In this document: positions 5,861 to 13,956 of the stretch, piece after piece | Position numbering within the stretch: the stretch's first letter is position 1 | How the letters are laid out: each line of letters begins with the position of its first letter | Source of the DNA: a virus | Strand: one strand, 5' to 3' | Virus record (IMG/VR): IMGVR_UViG_3300028917_000452 | Location: 1 to 26,029 of that record | Length of the DNA stretch: 26,029 nt | Notes under the pieces: model-generated | What the model was told of the DNA's origin: nothing | What the model saw: the letters and a program-made list of their open reading frames with translations, nothing else | Databases searched by the model: none | Position numbers and translations under genes: made by a program

Positions 5861-6064
5861 ATGCTTAAATTTACTTTCAAATCGACAGGATTTTTAGGGT
5901 TATTAACGATACTATTTATTGCTTTTAAATTAACTCATATAATACATTGGTCATGGTGGTGGGTTTTGGCACCCCTTTGGGTACCAACATTTTGCTGGTT
6001 GTTTATAATAAGTTTAATATTAACAGTATTATTTATAATGCGAATTAATTCTGATCGGTGGTAA
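5861..6064 (+). CDS. TM Fragile-X-F-like phage membrane protein
   Basis: A 67-residue protein with two hydrophobic segments (about residues 9-25 and 40-60) separated by IIHWSWWWVLAPLWVP. This Trp-rich hairpin is the hallmark of the small phage proteins annotated as transmembrane Fragile-X-F. It should sit in the inner membrane as a helical hairpin. Its role is unknown; such genes are usually in early or accessory phage operons, as here. It lies 3 bases upstream of the methyltransferase gene. Confidence 0.75.
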   Translation: MLKFTFKSTGFLGLLTILFIAFKLTHIIHWSWWWVLAPLWVPTFCWLFIISLILTVLFIMRINSDRW

Positions 6065-6067
6065 TTA

Positions 6068-7243
6068 ATGAAATGGCATAATGAAAAGCGCAAATTATCG
6101 GAATTAAAGCCAACAAAATATAATCCGCGTAAATTAGATAAAAAACAAGAAGATGATTTAACAAAATCACTTACTTCATTTGATTTAGCTGATCCTCTTA
6201 TAATCAATAAAAATAATATAATTATTGGTGGTCATCAACGTTATAAAATTCTCAAAAAAAAGGGAATAAAAGAAGTTGATGTCCGTGTTCCAGATATTGA
6301 ATTATTAGAAAAACAAGAAAAAGAACTCAATTTGAGATTAAACAAAAATATTGGAGATTGGGATTTTGATTTATTAAAACAATTTGATTCAGAATTTTTG
6401 TTAGATATTGGGTTTACAATAGATGGATTAAATTTTGAAATTGAAAAACCTCAAGAAATTATTGAAGATGAATTACCTCAAAATATAGAATCTAAAGCTA
6501 AACTTGGCGATTTATTTGAATTAGGCAGACATCGATTATTATGTGGGGATTGTACAATTGCTGAAAACGTTCAAAAATTGATACAAAATGATATATCAAA
6601 ATTAATGATTACTGATCCTCCATATGGTGTAAATTATGATCCAGAATGGCGAGATGGTTATGGGTTAAATCTGGGGAATAGAAGAAAAGGCATAGTCAAT
6701 AACGATAATATTTATGATTGGTCTATAATTTATGATTTATTTAAACCTCAAATAGTTTATATTTGGCATTCAGGTAAATTTACTTCTTTCGTAGCTGAAG
6801 GATTAATTAATTCAGATTACGATTTAATTTCCCAGATTATTTGGTATAAACAGCATTTTGTATTATCACGTGGAGATTATCATTGGCAGCATGAACCATG
6901 TTGGTATGCGGTAAAAAAAAAATGTAATCATAATTGGCAAGGTGCACGAGATCAAGCAACTATTTGGGAAATTAAAAATAATAACTTTGGTAATCCTCAC
7001 CGTGAAGAAAGTTGGGATCATAGTACTCAAAAACCAATGGAATGTATGGCCAAACCTATTTTGAATAATTCAAAAAAAGATGAGATAATTGTTGATCCAT
7101 TTCTTGGGACTGGAACAACTTTAATTGCTGCAGAGCAGCTTAACCGTATTTGTTATGGAATGGAAATAGAACCTAATTATGTTGATATAATTATTGCAAG
7201 ATGGGAACAATTTACAGGACAAACAGCAAAATTAATAAATTAA
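6068..7243 (+). CDS. ParB-domain / DNA amino-methyltransferase fusion
   Basis: A 391-residue protein. The N-terminal 90 residues are a ParB/Srx-like domain (YNPRK at 18-22 and GGHQRY at 54-59). The rest is an adenine-N6 or cytosine-N4 methyltransferase: the catalytic DPPY is at 183-186 and the S-adenosylmethionine-binding FLGTGTT at 345-351. The catalytic motif precedes the cofactor motif, the beta-class order. Fusions of this kind are common in phages and prophages. No restriction enzyme gene lies nearby, so it is an orphan enzyme that probably methylates phage DNA to evade restriction or regulates transcription. The target sequence cannot be read from the gene. The TAA/ATG spacing to the previous gene is 3 bases. 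Confidence 0.88.
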   Translation: MKWHNEKRKLSELKPTKYNPRKLDKKQEDDLTKSLTSFDLADPLIINKNNIIIGGHQRYKILKKKGIKEVDVRVPDIELLEKQEKELNLRLNKNIGDWDFDLLKQFDSEFLLDIGFTIDGLNFEIEKPQEIIEDELPQNIESKAKLGDLFELGRHRLLCGDCTIAENVQKLIQNDISKLMITDPPYGVNYDPEWRDGYGLNLGNRRKGIVNNDNIYDWSIIYDLFKPQIVYIWHSGKFTSFVAEGLINSDYDLISQIIWYKQHFVLSRGDYHWQHEPCWYAVKKKCNHNWQGARDQATIWEIKNNNFGNPHREESWDHSTQKPMECMAKPILNNSKKDEIIVDPFLGTGTTLIAAEQLNRICYGMEIEPNYVDIIIARWEQFTGQTAKLIN

Positions 7244-7260
7244 ATTAGAGAGGTAAAATT

Positions 7261-7572
7261 ATGAAATTAATTAATATTTTAGCAAAACTTTGTTCAATTA
7301 ATTCTTTAATAGATTCAATTATTAATATTAGTGAATTAATTGTAAAAAAGACATCAAATAAAATCGATGATTTCTTGTTATCTTTAATAAAATTAGGTTT
7401 TCAAATGCAAAGAAATGGCGCTTCTCTTAAAGAGATTAGTATGAAATTATTAATAGTAATTATTAAAGATACTGTTAATGCAGCAGATAATAAATTAGAT
7501 CAACATGATGCGGATCAAATTATGAAAATTTTAAATGAAAAGGGATTATTAGAATTTTTGAAATTAAAATAA
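7261..7572 (+). CDS. Hypothetical helical protein (103 aa)
   Basis: A 103-residue protein with a good GAGAGG ribosome binding site. The Leu/Ile-rich N-terminal 50 residues and an all-helical appearance are the only visible features; the final 30 residues (DQHDADQIMKILNEKGLLEFL) look like a small helical hairpin. It is the last gene of the rightward operon and its stop lies 2 bases from the stop of the convergent leftward gene. No hairpin terminator is visible at this junction. The function is unknown. Confidence 0.55.
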   Translation: MKLINILAKLCSINSLIDSIINISELIVKKTSNKIDDFLLSLIKLGFQMQRNGASLKEISMKLLIVIIKDTVNAADNKLDQHDADQIMKILNEKGLLEFLKLK

Positions 7573-7574
7573 TT

Positions 7575-8084
7575 TTAAGTCTTTGGATATATACTTAATT
7601 TTTCTAATTGATTAATTTCTTTTGAAATAAATTTCTCAGTTTGTAAAATTACTTCAAATGATTTAAAAAATGCAAAATGAGAATTTGTAAGGTTATTCAA
7701 AAATTTATTTAAGATAAGCTGAATAGTTAATTTAAAATTATCAAGTATGCTTAAATTTTCTTTTTCTTCTTGTTGATATTTTTCTAAAGGCTCAATAATC
7801 CCTTTAATTATTATATGAGAAGTTCTTCTTGTAAAACTTTCAATATCAAAATATTTAGTATTATCAGCAATCCATAATAAGTCAGTTAATTGTAAAACTG
7901 TTTGAGTACATGAATTTATAATAAGAAAATACCAATAAGGTATTTCTTTAGATTCTTTATAAGATAATTCCTTTACTGGTTCAATTACCATTTTAGTAAC
8001 GGCATCTTCAATATCATATATTAAAATGTTAATACTTTCATCAAAGGCTTCATGAGGAGATTTTTTTAACTTCAGTTTTGACAT
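7575..8084 (-). CDS. Hypothetical protein at the end of the late operon (169 aa)
   Basis: A 169-residue protein, helical throughout by eye. The ATG at 8084 is preferred; an in-frame TTG at 8099 would add five residues and overlap the upstream gene. A moderately hydrophobic stretch (residues 45-75, including YWYFLIINSC) is interrupted by polar residues, so membrane insertion is doubtful. As the last gene after the endolysin and a small membrane protein it may belong to the lysis group, but nothing in the sequence proves this. Confidence 0.55.
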   Translation of the reverse strand: MSKLKLKKSPHEAFDESINILIYDIEDAVTKMVIEPVKELSYKESKEIPYWYFLIINSCTQTVLQLTDLLWIADNTKYFDIESFTRRTSHIIIKGIIEPLEKYQQEEKENLSILDNFKLTIQLILNKFLNNLTNSHFAFFKSFEVILQTEKFISKEINQLEKLSIYPKT

Positions 8085-8085
8085 T

Positions 8086-8325
8086 TTATTTCTTTTCAAA
8101 AATATAATTATCTATTTTTATTGTAATATAATCTAATTTTTTACATATATTTGCTAATTTAACATTTATTATGTTTTTTGAACTCTGCAAATCATTAACT
8201 TTATAATCAAGTTGTTTTATTGCTTTATGAAGACAGGAACACCAATATGCAAGGCCAACAATAATTAATATCTCAATAATGGTAAGACCAGCATTTCGTA
8301 AAATCTGTAAAATTAACTCATTCAT
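8086..8325 (-). CDS. Small single-span membrane protein, possible holin or inner spanin
   Basis: A 79-residue protein with one strong transmembrane segment (about residues 12-30, LTIIEILIIVGLAYWC) followed by a 48-residue helical, probably coiled-coil tail. Its ATG overlaps the endolysin stop (ATGAATGA). Position directly after the endolysin and this topology fit either a holin or an inner-membrane spanin subunit. No outer-membrane lipoprotein spanin partner was found nested in it, so the exact lysis role is open. Confidence 0.6.
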   Translation of the reverse strand: MNELILQILRNAGLTIIEILIIVGLAYWCSCLHKAIKQLDYKVNDLQSSKNIINVKLANICKKLDYITIKIDNYIFEKK

Positions 8326-8800
8326 TTAAAATATATTTTTTATAATTTTCAATAAATTTTATTACTGTTCCTTTGCCTTCTTCAGTATTATAATATTTTT
8401 TCCAATAAACAGCCATTGCTTCAATATCATTAAATTTTGGTAATCTTTCTGGAACTGTTAAATATTTTACTCTAGCCATTGCGCATGCATAAAAATGATT
8501 GTTTATTAAATTTTGAGGAACTGAACAATTTTTATCATAAAAGCTTAAAACTTTAGTTTTTAGGGCAGCCCGATAATTCAAATAATCATTAAATAATGAA
8601 TCATACGTGAATAGTTCCATTTGCCATAGTCCATATGCTCCATTTAAACTATCTAACTGATAGCCAATTTGTCTAATTCTGAACAAATTACTTTCAACAG
8701 CAGCGGTTCCTAATAATAGTTGAATTGCTGCATCACTTCTTTTATTTAAATGAATTAAAACAGGTTCAATAATATATTTTTGTAAATGAATAGCTTTCAT
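8318..8800 (-). CDS. Phage endolysin, lysozyme/transglycosylase-like
   Basis: A 160-residue protein resembling small phage proteins with a lysozyme-like fold. The key features are LLLGTAAVESN at residues 28-38, where Glu36 takes the place of the catalytic glutamate, GAYGLWQME about 18 residues later, a conserved YACAMARVKYL segment, and the YWKKYYNT element near the end. It would cut the peptidoglycan glycan strand at the end of infection. There is no signal peptide, so export would need a holin; a small membrane protein overlaps its 3' end. The start overlaps the stop of the fibre gene (TAATG). The assignment rests on motif pattern, not alignment. Confidence 0.65.
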   Translation of the reverse strand: MKAIHLQKYIIEPVLIHLNKRSDAAIQLLLGTAAVESNLFRIRQIGYQLDSLNGAYGLWQMELFTYDSLFNDYLNYRAALKTKVLSFYDKNCSVPQNLINNHFYACAMARVKYLTVPERLPKFNDIEAMAVYWKKYYNTEEGKGTVIKFIENYKKYILNE

Positions 8801-9714
8801 TATTTATTTAATCCTCGTAATCCAAAACCAATAATGCCAATACCAGGACCATTAGAAGATGTATATTGACATGTATGACTAGTTGCTGTTGCTGTTCTAT
8901 CTGCAAAAGCTAAACGAGCAGTTGAAAAAGTAGCTCGTGGATGTTCGACAAATGGAGCAGTTACAGTAAAGGTGCCAATATCAAAATCATCAAATCCTAA
9001 TCCTATAACATCATCATTTATAGAACAATTTTGAATTGTTATTGATTGTGGATTATTTGACATATCTGCAATTGTATGAATTGTTTCAAATGCATTTGTC
9101 TGATTAACATTACTATAAATTCCCCAAACAAATCCAATATTACTAGCAGCAGGTGTATTTACAAATGTTATTGTAACTGAATGCGGATATCCATCTGATA
9201 TGCCAATTAAATCTCTTTCAAGCATAAAATAAAAATCCATACTATTATTACCCCATGTTAAATAAGCCGTTGGTATATGACGCATTGATATTCCATCATA
9301 TTTAACATCTGACCAAAGAGCATTAGGAGTAGTATTATCAGTTCCAATACCTAAAATCACAATTCGATTAGTTCCGTTATATAATGTAAATGTAGGTGAA
9401 AGTATTCCAGAAACTTGTGCCCATCCTGTTGCTACTGTATCTATAGGAGTCAAAGCTCCATTTCCTAAAACTTCCCAAGTCGTTCCATTATAATAATAAT
9501 AAGCATTTTCATCAATATCATAAACAATTAAACTTGGTGCTGGAGTACTTATTGCATTTCTTTGAGCAGTTGTCATTCTTGGCAAAAGAACACCTTTATC
9601 AGTACTATCTACTTGAAAAACAGCACTAGTATCTAAAGTAGTACCATTAATAAGACCAGAAGGACTTTCTAATTTATCACTAATTTGAGTTTGTTCTGTA
9701 CGTATTTTAGTCAT
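8800..9714 (-). CDS. Tail-fibre-like protein with LPRMTTAQRN module
   Basis: A 304-residue protein. Residues about 35-85 contain the STDKGVLLPRMTTAQRNAI segment and the VYDIDENAYYYYNGTTW segment, a pair common in tail fibres and other surface repeat proteins. The remaining 220 residues are beta-rich, Gly/Thr/Asn-rich and unlike anything I recognise, so they may form the receptor-binding tip. It has a GAGG ribosome binding site and lies 10 bases after the larger fibre gene and directly before the endolysin. It is probably a receptor-binding or fibre-tip protein of the contractile tail. Confidence 0.65.
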   Translation of the reverse strand: MTKIRTEQTQISDKLESPSGLINGTTLDTSAVFQVDSTDKGVLLPRMTTAQRNAISTPAPSLIVYDIDENAYYYYNGTTWEVLGNGALTPIDTVATGWAQVSGILSPTFTLYNGTNRIVILGIGTDNTTPNALWSDVKYDGISMRHIPTAYLTWGNNSMDFYFMLERDLIGISDGYPHSVTITFVNTPAASNIGFVWGIYSNVNQTNAFETIHTIADMSNNPQSITIQNCSINDDVIGLGFDDFDIGTFTVTAPFVEHPRATFSTARLAFADRTATATSHTCQYTSSNGPGIGIIGFGLRGLNK

Positions 9715-9724
9715 TTTATTTGCC

Positions 9725-11476
9725 TCAGGTATAATTTATTTGAATACCTAAATATAATATATTACCCATATAATTTTCATCTACTCGTAAACAACATCTA
9801 TCACCAGCTTGAATATTATTATATAATTTTCCTGATTCTCCAGATTCACTATCAAGATCACTAAGAACAACTTCTACAAATTTATTAGTTTCTGTACTCC
9901 AATTTGGATAATAATTAACAACTGCTTGACTATGAGTATTTCTATCTTCACCTGTTTGACCATAATATAATTCAAAACGTAATAAAGGAGTGGGAGGTGG
10001 TGAATTAGGTAAAACTGCTAAAGCTAATAATTTTATTGAATTAGTACTTTGATAATCATCTGGAACTGTCCAAGTAAATCTGATGATCGAACCACCACTA
10101 CTATAAACCCCCACATAATTTTCATAAAGACTTGAAGCAGGATACATTAAACTAAAAAATGCAGATTTCGTTTTTGCTTCAGCTCCTAATAAATAATTAT
10201 AATGTGCCACTAATTCATCAGTAGTTTTTAACGTTAATCCATTTGGATCAAGCCATGTTAAAGCTGTTCCTGTATAAGTATAATCAATCCCATTACGTAG
10301 ATGAGTAGTATGGTTTAAAATTAATGTTAATGTTGCATCATCTATAGGAGTTTGAGATAAAGTAAATGCTGTTTGGCCATCTGAAGTAACTGGCAAAACA
10401 TCTTTTACTCCAGTTAAATTTGTAGAAGGATGTGCATTAATTAAATCTTTTACTTCTTTTATATCTGGAATTTCTGTATCTGTTTCTGGAAATGTAGGAT
10501 GAGAAGCATAATGTAATATAGGATCAATTATACTGCCACCGCCTTTTAGTGAAAACCTATAAAGTGTTCCTGTAAAACCAGAAAAATTAGCTCCTTCAGT
10601 ATTTGAAGCTTGTAAATATAAAACTCCTCCACCAGTAAAAACAACATTTGTAGCATCTTTGGCAGACAGATATAATGTTGATCCAGTTTCTACTTCTACT
10701 GTATTTTTAAGAACATCAGTAAATATATAACCTATACTATTATCAATAACCCTAATAGAATTATCACCTATTTTCGGATTAAAATATCTAATATCAGCAA
10801 CTAAAGTGCCTCCGCCAGTAATATCCAACATTAAATTAGTGCCCGTTCCAATTCCAGTTAAACTATTAGCATAAAAATATGCCAATCCTGATCCTTCTTT
10901 TATAACACAAATTGTGCCACCGAATGTTTCGGCATCATTAATTATCACGGATGTATTTGAATATAATTTATTGCTGCCAGCAGAAAAATTTGTATGGCGA
11001 AGATCAAGATTTATCCATTCATGAGATAAAACAAAACTAGATTCTTCATGAGCATCTGGGTTAAATATTGTATAGCGCTTATTAGCTAGGGGAGTTTGAG
11101 CAAAAGCAAGACTAATTCCATAATTAGTAGTTGCTACAGCTTCTGCTCTACATAATCCAGAATTTGTATCACTGCCATGAGATCCCACATGATAAATTTG
11201 AGATTCTGGCGGACAAGCAAGACTACCAATAAGACTTTCAACAAATATTCTTGTTGCAGCATCTTGAGGATTTATCGGGTCTAATAAATTTGTTATTCCA
11301 AAACTTTGTGCATCTAAATTAGCATATAATTTTTTTGTAAAAGCTTTTTTTGAATTTAAACCACTAATTTTTTTGTTTTTTGTTCCTGCAGCATCTCCAG
11401 GACGCACTGCAGTTAATAAATCAGTATCATTTATATCTGTAATTTCTGGCAATCCACTTATCGGTTTATCTGGCAT
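9725..11476 (-). CDS. Large tail fibre protein (583 aa)
   Basis: A 583-residue protein. The N-terminal 60 residues (ISGLPEITDINDTDLLTAV and a following ISGLNSK) resemble the virion-attachment region of phage fibres. Residues 60-95 (LDAQSFGITNLLDPINPQDA) are a short fibre-like element. The central 250 residues are Gly/Thr/Asn-rich with regular beta strands, suggesting a beta helix or a trimeric shaft. The C-terminal 150 residues form a separate globular-looking domain. It is probably a host-recognition fibre. A GGAG ribosome binding site lies within the last codons of the preceding 50-residue gene. Confidence 0.7.
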   Translation of the reverse strand: MPDKPISGLPEITDINDTDLLTAVRPGDAAGTKNKKISGLNSKKAFTKKLYANLDAQSFGITNLLDPINPQDAATRIFVESLIGSLACPPESQIYHVGSHGSDTNSGLCRAEAVATTNYGISLAFAQTPLANKRYTIFNPDAHEESSFVLSHEWINLDLRHTNFSAGSNKLYSNTSVIINDAETFGGTICVIKEGSGLAYFYANSLTGIGTGTNLMLDITGGGTLVADIRYFNPKIGDNSIRVIDNSIGYIFTDVLKNTVEVETGSTLYLSAKDATNVVFTGGGVLYLQASNTEGANFSGFTGTLYRFSLKGGGSIIDPILHYASHPTFPETDTEIPDIKEVKDLINAHPSTNLTGVKDVLPVTSDGQTAFTLSQTPIDDATLTLILNHTTHLRNGIDYTYTGTALTWLDPNGLTLKTTDELVAHYNYLLGAEAKTKSAFFSLMYPASSLYENYVGVYSSGGSIIRFTWTVPDDYQSTNSIKLLALAVLPNSPPPTPLLRFELYYGQTGEDRNTHSQAVVNYYPNWSTETNKFVEVVLSDLDSESGESGKLYNNIQAGDRCCLRVDENYMGNILYLGIQINYT

Positions 11477-11482
11477 TTGTTA

Positions 11483-11635
11483 TCACTCCAAAAGAATAAA
11501 ACTACCATCTTCTAATAAATAATCATTTCCATCTTCAAGTAATAAATTAAATACATCTTCTGAACCACCTTCACCTAAACGATTAATAATTAAATTTATT
11601 AGCAAACGATCTACAATTCTATTATCGATTTCCAT
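11483..11635 (-). CDS. Small LLLEDG-repeat protein (50 aa)
   Basis: A 50-codon frame between two fibre genes. The product ends with three copies of a short acidic repeat (LLLEDGND, YLLEDGSF, ILLE). Small proteins with such LLLEDG-YLLLEDG tails are found next to tail fibre genes in other phages; I know of no established function. It fills the space exactly, 8 bases after the upstream stop, and its end contains the GGAG for the large fibre gene, so it is probably translated. Confidence 0.6.
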   Translation of the reverse strand: MEIDNRIVDRLLINLIINRLGEGGSEDVFNLLLEDGNDYLLEDGSFILLE

Positions 11636-11643
11636 AAGTTTAC

Positions 11644-11946
11644 CTATGAAAATAACATTACATTAACATTGCTAGCACCTGTAGCTCCTGTTAATGTAGC
11701 TCTAATTAATTCACCTATTCCAATTTTTATAATATATAATGCTTTATTTTCAGTAAATGATGAAGGATTACCTCCAAAACTACCCATAATCCATGTGGTG
11801 CCATTATCAGGTGAAAGTTCAATATTTACTGTACCTCCTCCAAAATCTTCTGCCCATATATCTAAGGCCATTCCTGCCCCTAATCCTTTATATGGTTCAC
11901 CTTCTGTATTTACTGAAACATTATCTAATAATTTATAATATGGCAT
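11644..11946 (-). CDS. Small beta-rich fibre-region protein (100 aa)
   Basis: The ATG at 11946 is chosen because GAGG lies 9 nt upstream and it clears the preceding gene; an upstream start at 12012 would overlap it. The protein has WAEDFGGGTVNIELSPDNG and a C-terminal LTGATGASNVNVML segment. This pattern (strand, SPDGGTTW, VRATLTGATGAS) recurs in small phage proteins encoded beside fibres. It is probably a virion or fibre-associated beta-sandwich protein; the exact role is unknown. Confidence 0.6.
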   Translation of the reverse strand: MPYYKLLDNVSVNTEGEPYKGLGAGMALDIWAEDFGGGTVNIELSPDNGTTWIMGSFGGNPSSFTENKALYIIKIGIGELIRATLTGATGASNVNVMLFS

Positions 11947-11959
11947 TTTTTTTACCTCG

Positions 11960-12604
11960 TTATGTATATGGAGTTGTTGGCCATCCTGTTTCATAATTAT
12001 ATGCTTCAACATCTTCGACTGTAGTTAAAGCATTTATGGCTGCCTCATGAGTATCAAAAGCCTTATCGACTTCATAATAAAAATCTATAAGATGATCCAC
12101 TAAATCCTCTAATTGCGATAAATTAAAAGATACTTGAGTAGCATCTTCATCTTTTACATAATAACCACCTGGAACACTTCCATCACGATCAAATTTTTGA
12201 TATTCATGATTAATTTTTTGGAAAAAACTATCATCTGAAAAATAGGTATCAGAGTTATAAATAACCTTTTCTAATTTTTTATTATGAGAATATGCTGCTG
12301 TTTCAGTTATTTTAATTATTTTAGCTTCAGGTAAAGTAGGAGTTGGATTCAAATATTCTTCATAAGCAGCTTCATAGGTTGCTTTATTAGATATATATGT
12401 ATCTCCATCTGTATAAGGAAGACCTCCATCTACTTGTGTTTGTCCATCGCTAAGAATATGTGATGCAGGAGATTGAACATAATCTCGTGAAATATATGGA
12501 ACGGGTAATTCATATGTCGGTTCTTGTAATTCAAAAAATGCTAATGGAAAAAATACATCATCAATAATGATATGGTTATCTGGATGGTGTCTAAAAGTAC
12601 CCAT
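11960..12604 (-). CDS. Fibre-region protein with DUF4376-like C-terminus
   Basis: A 214-residue protein with a strong AGGAG ribosome binding site. The N-terminal half is rich in Pro, Tyr and Asp without a clear motif. The last 65 residues (VSFNLSQLEDLVDHLIDFYYE, then EAAINALTTVEDVEAYNYETGWP) resemble the helical DUF4376-type domain seen in tail fibre assembly and short tail fibre proteins. Its position directly after the collar fibre supports a role in fibre assembly or as a fibre component. The domain match is weak and judged by eye. Confidence 0.5.
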   Translation of the reverse strand: MGTFRHHPDNHIIIDDVFFPLAFFELQEPTYELPVPYISRDYVQSPASHILSDGQTQVDGGLPYTDGDTYISNKATYEAAYEEYLNPTPTLPEAKIIKITETAAYSHNKKLEKVIYNSDTYFSDDSFFQKINHEYQKFDRDGSVPGGYYVKDEDATQVSFNLSQLEDLVDHLIDFYYEVDKAFDTHEAAINALTTVEDVEAYNYETGWPTTPYT

Positions 12605-12615
12605 ATTATTTTCTC

Positions 12616-13896
12616 CTATATTTTAATAAATGTATTTCGGAAATGTGTAGGCTGCATATTATTATGTGGCCAACTTGAACCACTTAAATTAGTTCCAGAT
12701 TCTTTTGCATTACTTCCACTAGCAAATCTATCTATTCCTGCTGCACCACTTAAACCTGAATATGTAGTAGTATGAGCATGAGCAGGCATTTCACTAGTAG
12801 TTAAAAGATGATTTTCCTCACCCACATTATCACCTAATGCTCGTGCTGTTAATCCTAAACCAGTACCAGCACTTCCTTCTACTCTACTAGCTCCTAAAGG
12901 AAGTCTTAAATTTTTATTAGCATCAAAATCATCATTTCCATTCGCTCCTCGTCCTCCCGAGACTGGACATTTAGCATCAGATTGTTGATTCCATAAAAGA
13001 ACAAATAAAGCCCTTAATTCATCACCGTTATAAGTTCCTCCTGAAATTTTAGCAAGAGTATAACCGTCATTCATTAATAACCAACCAGCTTTAGATGCTG
13101 CATAAGATTGTATGGTATCTCCTGTACTAACTCCTCCTGCGGAATCTGGTTTACTTTGAAGATAAAATTTATCAGCACTAACAGAATAAATAAATACATA
13201 TGGAACTCCGGCAAGCAATTCCGCACCTAATAAAACTCGATTATCTAAATCCAATATTTGTTTTGCACCTAAACTATTTAAATTTAAAGTAGAATCGCCA
13301 GTATTTTCATTAGTAATTTTAATATAAACAGTCATCCCATCTTTATACGCAGTAATAATTGGAATTAAATCTGTTTCATAAGTGTTCACACTTCCTGTAT
13401 CTATTGCATATGAATAGGAATTATGTTGAATATCTTTTTTGGTTGCAATTGGAGTTGACCAGACAAGTTCAAAAATATCTAAAGTGCTAATATATTGTAT
13501 TTCAACTAAAGCATCTTCAGTTAAATCACCCACTTCTAAATCATCCGTTCCATTATTTTTCTTGATAGTTTTTACGCCAATACTATTAATATTAACTGTT
13601 GATGCTCCTGTATTAGTATTTCCGACTTTAAATCTAGCTCTCAATCCATCTGAATAAATTATTGGCGGTTTTTTACTATCAGGAACTTGTAAAACATAAG
13701 TATCTGCTGTTCCTGTATCTTCATAATAATCACCTTCTGCAGCATAAATAGCAGCAGCTTTTGCTAATTGAAATACATCAGCTTCTGATAAAGTTTGACT
13801 AGTTGAAAGAATTATATTTTTTGTTTCATCATATAAGGTATTCCATTCAGAAGCATCTAAAAAATCACCATTAACTTTTTGCGGGATATCTTTCAT
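12616..13896 (-). CDS. Tail-collar-domain fibre protein
   Basis: A 426-residue fibre. Residues about 60-150 and 166-250 are a tandem duplication: each begins DTG-x-x-x-TY and contains NTG-x-STxNxNSxGxK. Residues 258-340 match the phage tail collar domain (PF07484), with GWLLMNDGYTLAKISGGTY and a later NLRLPLGASR. The C-terminus has MPAHAH (370-375) and HNNMQPT (411-417), the histidine-bearing pair typical of collar-type fibre ends. It would be a short tail fibre or host-binding fibre on the baseplate. It is the first fibre gene after the gp48 homologue, the same place as fibre genes in Mu-like phages. A 14-bp palindrome overlaps its start codon. Confidence 0.82.
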   Translation of the reverse strand: MKDIPQKVNGDFLDASEWNTLYDETKNIILSTSQTLSEADVFQLAKAAAIYAAEGDYYEDTGTADTYVLQVPDSKKPPIIYSDGLRARFKVGNTNTGASTVNINSIGVKTIKKNNGTDDLEVGDLTEDALVEIQYISTLDIFELVWSTPIATKKDIQHNSYSYAIDTGSVNTYETDLIPIITAYKDGMTVYIKITNENTGDSTLNLNSLGAKQILDLDNRVLLGAELLAGVPYVFIYSVSADKFYLQSKPDSAGGVSTGDTIQSYAASKAGWLLMNDGYTLAKISGGTYNGDELRALFVLLWNQQSDAKCPVSGGRGANGNDDFDANKNLRLPLGASRVEGSAGTGLGLTARALGDNVGEENHLLTTSEMPAHAHTTTYSGLSGAAGIDRFASGSNAKESGTNLSGSSWPHNNMQPTHFRNTFIKI

Positions 13897-13928
13897 AATA
13901 TTATGAACTCATAATTAATTTAATTATG
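13893..13928. promoter_or_regulatory. Two adjacent palindromes at the collar-fibre start
   Basis: TCATAATATTATGA (13893-13906) is a perfect 14-bp palindrome that includes the start codon of the collar fibre gene. CATAATTAATTTAATTATG (13910-13928) is a 9-1-9 inverted repeat just upstream of it in the 60-base gap after the gp48 homologue. They may form RNA hairpins over the translation start or be protein-binding sites. AT-rich composition makes chance palindromes more likely. Confidence 0.35.
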
Positions 13929-13956
13929 AAAATACTATCGTTATTTGGATGATGTG

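Noticed and set aside
5935-6207. Minus-strand frame opposite the membrane protein and methyltransferase start
   Set aside because: It covers the ends of two convincing plus-strand genes and lacks a start signal.
7560-7600. Terminator between the convergent genes ending at 7572 and 7575
   Set aside because: No stem of useful length is visible in the few bases between or around the stops.
11669-11996. Plus-strand frames opposite the small fibre-region gene (11669-11938, 11793-11996)
   Set aside because: Antisense shadows of a coding gene with a good ribosome binding site; the products have no recognisable features.
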